DNA from: Cladopsammia gracilis
Lineage: Eukaryota; Cnidaria; Anthozoa; Scleractinia; Dendrophylliidae
Assembly (NCBI GenBank): GCA_022457155.1
Contig: JAJGOT010000257.1
Coordinates: forward strand, 1,073,501-1,137,500
Direction: 5' to 3'
DNA length: 64,000 nt
Shown here: one piece after another, positions 56,847 to 62,800 of the stretch
How the letters are laid out: each line of letters opens with the position of its first letter
Numbering within the stretch: position 1 is the stretch's first letter
Notes under the pieces: generated by a model
Database searches by the model: none
What the model was told of the DNA's origin: nothing
The model's input: the letters and a program-made list of their open reading frames with translations, nothing else
Made by a program: the position numbers and the translations under genes

Positions 56847-59800
56847 TCAACTCAGCTTATCAACTCAGCTTATCAACTCAGCTGATAAAGCCAAATTTTC
56901 ATCTTTGCTATTAATACCTTACATTGACGTCCATTTGTTGCTTCAGGGTTAAGATGCATGTCAAGGTGCCAGATAACAACAACACGAACGAACCATCACA
57001 GCCTGTTGGTAATGTACACTATGTACTTACCTTGTACTAGCTTGGATTTTGGTCAAAACCATGTTACAATAACTTTACTTATCATATGACCAGTATGACC
57101 CTGCAAGCCTTTTCTTTGCAAAACTATTGATGAACGTCCCGTATGCGGGCCGTACGCATTTGCGCGAGCGGGGCCGGAAAAAGCTGTACGGCCCTACTAC
57201 AAGCGCGTACGGCCTCGCGTGTTGAAGTTTAAAACAACTTTGTCTGCAAATTGGTCATATGATAAAGTGCTTCTTGACTAAGTTAGGTCGGGCTGGAAGG
57301 GAAAATATTTGGCTCTGAGTCATGGGGCACAGACCTCGCTACGCTCTTTCCGTATGCCATGACCTCAAGGCAAATATTTTCCCATCCGGCCCTCCCTCTC
57401 AGTCAATAAGTACATAGTATGTACTAAACAATACTGAAATACCAAGAGAATGAAATGAACTACTTCTTGAAAGAGGGACAAGTCATGGTCTTTCCTCGCC
57501 CATTTTGGAAACAAAAATGTGGGAACTTCAAAAAATTTAGGTTTACTTTTCTCAAGTTCGTTCAGACCCATTCCGTCAATAACTGGAGACACTGATGGAT
57601 AGTTTTGGTACATTTTGTGGTAATTTATCACAAAACTGGACCATTACTCGTCTATTTCAGTCAATACAAAAAATGTTTGGTTTTTGAAATGACATCAAAT
57701 CTCCGTGCCACTGCCCCTTAAAAAGACACTGCTTTAGATTTGCTTTAGTCTGGTTTACAAAATGAAGAAAGCAGCTTCTCGGCCTTGCTTTATTCTTTTT
57801 GTATTCGAAATTGTCAGATGGCTCTGCATTTTAGTCTGGTTCGATCCTTACTTTTCCGTGGGTACTGATAAACATTGCTAGGTGTCTAAGAACATCTTCC
57901 CATTAGAGGTGTGTGGAGAGAGGGATTAATGAAAACCGTGGCCAACCAGTCTGTCGGTTCTAAGGTTAACAAAGAAAACGAACTGTAGTTTAGAACATGT
58001 TTAATTCAAATTTACTTGCTTTCTGTTTAGATCTTATTAGCGAGGCTAACTATGAAGAAGGTAAGTGCTCATCTTTAGGTCATAACTTCTTCTACCCACA
58101 TAGTCATTATGTGCATCACCTGTTCATTGATACCTTCAATGTGCCTGTTGGTCAGAATGTCTGTGGTAGCCGTCAGTACCTTAGGAAAGTAATGTTCAAT
58201 AGCTTTCATTTGAGAGGTCACACTAGGATTTCATTCACAGACTCAAAAGTTAGAACCACCTTGTACAACATAGTAAACAGTACCAAAGGAAAGTACTGCT
58301 CAATAGCTTTCATATGAATAGTCTCACTTTAGGATGTTATCCACAGACTCGAAAATTAGAACCACCTTGCACAGCACAATAAACAGTACCACAGGAAAGT
58401 ACTGCTCGATAGCTTTCATATGAATGGTCACACTTTAGGATTTCATCCACAGACTCAAAAATTAGAACCACCTTGCACAGCATAATAAACGGTACCACGG
58501 GAAAGTACTGCTCAATAGCTTTCATTTGAATGGTCACACTTTAGGATTTCATCTACAGACTCGAGAATTAGAACCACCTTGTACAGCGTAATAAACAGTA
58601 CCACAGGAAAGTATCGCTCAATAGCTTTCATTTGTATGGTCACACTTTAGGATTTCATCCACAGACTCAAAAGTTAGAACCACCTTGTACAGCGTAATAA
58701 ACAGCACCACAGGAAAGTACTACTCAGTAGCTTTCATTTGAATGATCACACTTTAGGATTTCATCCACAGACTCAAAAGTTAGAACCACCTTGTACAGCA
58801 TAATAAACCACAGGAAAGTACTAGTAGTACTGCTCAATAGCTTTCACATGAATCATCACACTTTAGGATTTCATCCACAGACTCAAAAATTAGGGCCACC
58901 TTGTACAGCGTAATAAACCGTACCACAGGAAAGTACTGCTCAATAGCTTTCATTTGAATGGTCACACTTTAGGATTTTATCCACAGACTCAAAAGTTAGA
59001 ACCACTTTGTACAGCATAATAAACAGTACCACAGGAAAGTACTGCTCAATAGCTTTCATTTGAATGGTCACACTTTAGGATTTTATCCACAGACTCAAAA
59101 GTTAGAACCACTTTGTACAGCATAATAAACAGTACCACAGGAAAGTATCGCTCAATAGCTTTCATTTGAATCATAGTCCCCTCTACTAGCTGTGTTTGAA
59201 TGGTCACACTTTAGGATTTCATTCATAACCTCAAAAGTTAGAACCACCTTGCACAGCATAATAAACAGCACCACAGGAAAGTACAACTCGATAGTTAAAG
59301 TGTCCTGTTGACATCGACGGAATTCGTTTTGTTCATTCGGAGTTTGCTCCTATTTTTCAGTGACCAGAAAAGCATCAGTGAAGGCTCCTCATGCCCCAAA
59401 GCGAAGGAGTGCAGTACCAAAAGCAGGTTGGTGCCTTGCTTATCAACTGTTGAAATTTCGAAAACCAGAACCCTGGTGCTGGAATGCAGAACGTGAGGTC
59501 GCGAATTTTTATTCCAATCATTTGAGGAATTACGTGGAGAAGAGATGATGCAGCACCAAAAGTGCTCGCCTTTTTCCGGTTCTCCGATTTTTCTTCCCTC
59601 CTCAAAAACCAGCATTTCAAAATTCCAATTTGAAATTTAATCCGAATACTACATGTATTCGGATCATGTAATGGCACGATCTCCTATATTCTTACATAGT
59701 GGAACATCTCATAAGTAACCAATCATTTCGAAGTAAAATCCGCCATTTTGAAGAGATCAGGAAATGCAAAATACGTAATACAATGTCAAATAATTTTCGT

Positions 59801-62800
59801 CAAATTTGTTATCTGAATAGTTTATGAATGGTTAACTTGAGATAGTAAATAAACTATTCTTTGTGTCAAAATTTGAGCGATGTAACAGGGCTACAAATTT
59901 CTCGCAGACTTTGACTGGTTTTACAGAAAAATGTACGAAATTGAGTGCAGTGAAGGCGTATTTTGGGGGTGATCGAGCGTTTTATAGTTCTTCGCGTAAT
60001 GTCTGGGCGCCATCTTGGAATATGAAATTAGAGGAAGATTGGGGAGAGTATAAAATGTGGCCAACGGGGTGGGAGTCAGGCAGACTCGTCCCAACTCCCT
60101 ACGTTTTGGGAATCCAAGATGGCGGACGAGCTAACGAGCGAATTCAAAAGGCATTCACTCGCCATGAAACGCCTGCACTGTAGGCTGTGAAATTGGTTGT
60201 CTGATCGTATGGCGCTTCCAATTTGTCATTTTGTAACCGCTGTTGCTTGGAAACCAGTTAAACAAAACTTTGATCACATTTCATAAACCAACCTCGTTCC
60301 CAGGGTCTCTCATCTTCCCGCCCCCTGGAGCGAGAGAAGAGAGACCCTGGTCAACTCTGGTCACGTGCCTCTTGGACAATTATATTCCTAAGGAGGGGTC
60401 GACGGTGTTTGTAACTTTGTCTCGTTTTCTTCACAGTGGCTCGTGCTCTGCGCGAGTCCGTTGATGTCCGGAAACGGTTCAATCAAACGATTAAACAAAA
60501 GCGAATGAATTATGCGCAAGGATTAAAATGGTTATCGTTCAATAATTTTACAAGCATATGATGAAACAATGAAATGTAAAAATCTTGTATAGACATTCAA
60601 ACGACTGGAACTGGTAAATGTTGAACAAAACAACATGCCTCACCTACGAAGAATAAAAGCTATCATTATCTTCTCTACCTCATTTCCTGTTATAAAAGCG
60701 AGTAGAGTCGATCTGCATGTCAAAATATTTTTCCACTTCGCCATCGTCCGAGAACAGACGGCGACAATTTAATGTGCCTGTCGAATGAAGCTTGAAGATC
60801 GCCTGCTAGCGATAATTCATCTCAGTTCGGAACAATGCCATATAAAATCAAAAGCATTTTCTGCCGAGACCGAGCTTAGCGGTGGCGTCCAGTAATAAAA
60901 TTGGACTGTGATGTGTAGCGAGTCCAAAATTAGCTTTTAATACTGCCGACAAATCTTCAAGCACCGTGACAATTCCCCAACTGTTAATTTACAGATCCTA
61001 AAGCAACTTGCACTCTCAAAACCAGTCGATGTGGATATGTTTTGAAGTCTGCGGATGACCGCCGCTTCACATTTATCGGAAGCCGCCAAACGCTTTTCGG
61101 ATTTGTTTTGATTTGCAATGCTCTGCTAGAGCGAACAAATTTCACACTTTGCTGCCCCTCCCTCAAATCTTTTATTTGTTACATCCCAGATTTTGGGACG
61201 CATGTGACCGGAGTTGACTAGGGTCTCTCTTCTCTCGCTCCAGGGGGCGGGAAGATGAGAGACCCTGGGAACGAGGTTGATTTCATAAACTTGGTTAAGT
61301 ATGAAAGCAGTCGAAGCATGTCTTCCCTGCAAATTTTTTGATTTCAAAACATACACCATACCGCAAAAAAACACTGTGGCGTGCCTCCTTAAAAGGGTGC
61401 ATTTTGTTTGCTAACTGGCTGGTCTGCCGACTGGCCAGTTCTAACAAATGGTAAGCCTATACACCTGAAGAACCATTACCTTTATTTATGATCTGTTGTG
61501 TTTTGATTTTCAGAGTCACGACCTCTACCTGAGAAGTAAGTTTTGTTTGAATTTAAATTAAGTGTCTTTGGGAACGGATAGTCAGGATGGAAATGGATTG
61601 GGTCAATTCTTCCCTTCTGTCATGAAAGATTGTTAGAAAGTAATAATGTTTTCTTCTCCCTTGGCGAATTCACTTGAAAGCTTCCTTTTGGTGTTCCAGG
61701 GTGCGCGTGGCAAGGCGACACAAAAAAAAAAAGCATTTTGTGTTTCTATTTGCTCCAAGCTTGAAAATATTCATATACCGACCTCATTCACATAAAATTA
61801 CAGGCGGTCTGAGTTACAAAATAATTCCAGGCCTACATTGTCTTTAGATTGGTTTCCATTCGCATAATCCAACTCCAGTGAGTCCCGGTCAGTGTTGTCG
61901 TCGTTTCTATCATTTGATAAATAATTCACCATTGATATCAAAGGAAAGTCTCATTGTTACTTTTAAAATACTTACCCTATTTAACATCAAAAGGCGAACA
62001 ATTCGAACCCATTTTGGCAGCACAGTTGTTTTTCGGCAGCGACTCGTGTTAGACTTTCGTGTACACCGTTGTTGAATTATATTCAAATGCATTAGTAGTA
62101 TACAGGGAACAAGAAGAGACATGTAGTCAATGGTTACAAACAATGTGCAGCTGTTCAGTTTCACAATACTGACAGTTACATAGCTATCGAAACAGATTTT
62201 AGGGTGTAAATAACATGAAGATTTACGAGAACATCTTCAGAGCAACCAGTATTCATCTCTGGCAGTGGTATAATTATAACATCATCATAATCCCAACTAT
62301 GCCTAAGTGACACATAGGGCCTTAGTGATTCTTCTCCAGCCACCACACGGGCTTCCTCCCAACTCTTCCATCCCAACTCTTCGTTCGTTTCCTTTTCAGC
62401 CATTTTACGCCAGGTTGTTCTAGGTCTTTCCACACTTCTCTTGCCAGCTAGAAAGCAATCCAATGTCTTTCTTGGATCTTCATTGGGTTACATCGTGAAA
62501 ACTTGCCCAATCCGTCTCCATCTTCTCCTCTTTACTTCTTTACTGAATGGGAGAACTCCGGTCCTTCTGTATAGTTCTTCATTTGAGATGAGATCTCTGG
62601 CCACTTTAGCAGTTTATAAAAAAAAATTAAGGATCGATTGAATGAAGTTAAATGAAATTTAACCCAGTTAACAACTAGGAGCAATCATTGTGTTGGTGTG
62701 ATTATGTTGGGTAGCGCATAGTTAGCGTGCCCTCAACCGAATGTTTATAGCGTTTAGTGTTTAGCGTGGCGTTTTAGCGTGGCGTTTAGCGTGGCGTCTT

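Noticed and set aside
59295..59677. Minus open frames of 100-106 codons over SHIP exon 30
   Set aside because: Antisense shadows of the SHIP exon and a SINE-like fragment; no recognisable motifs.
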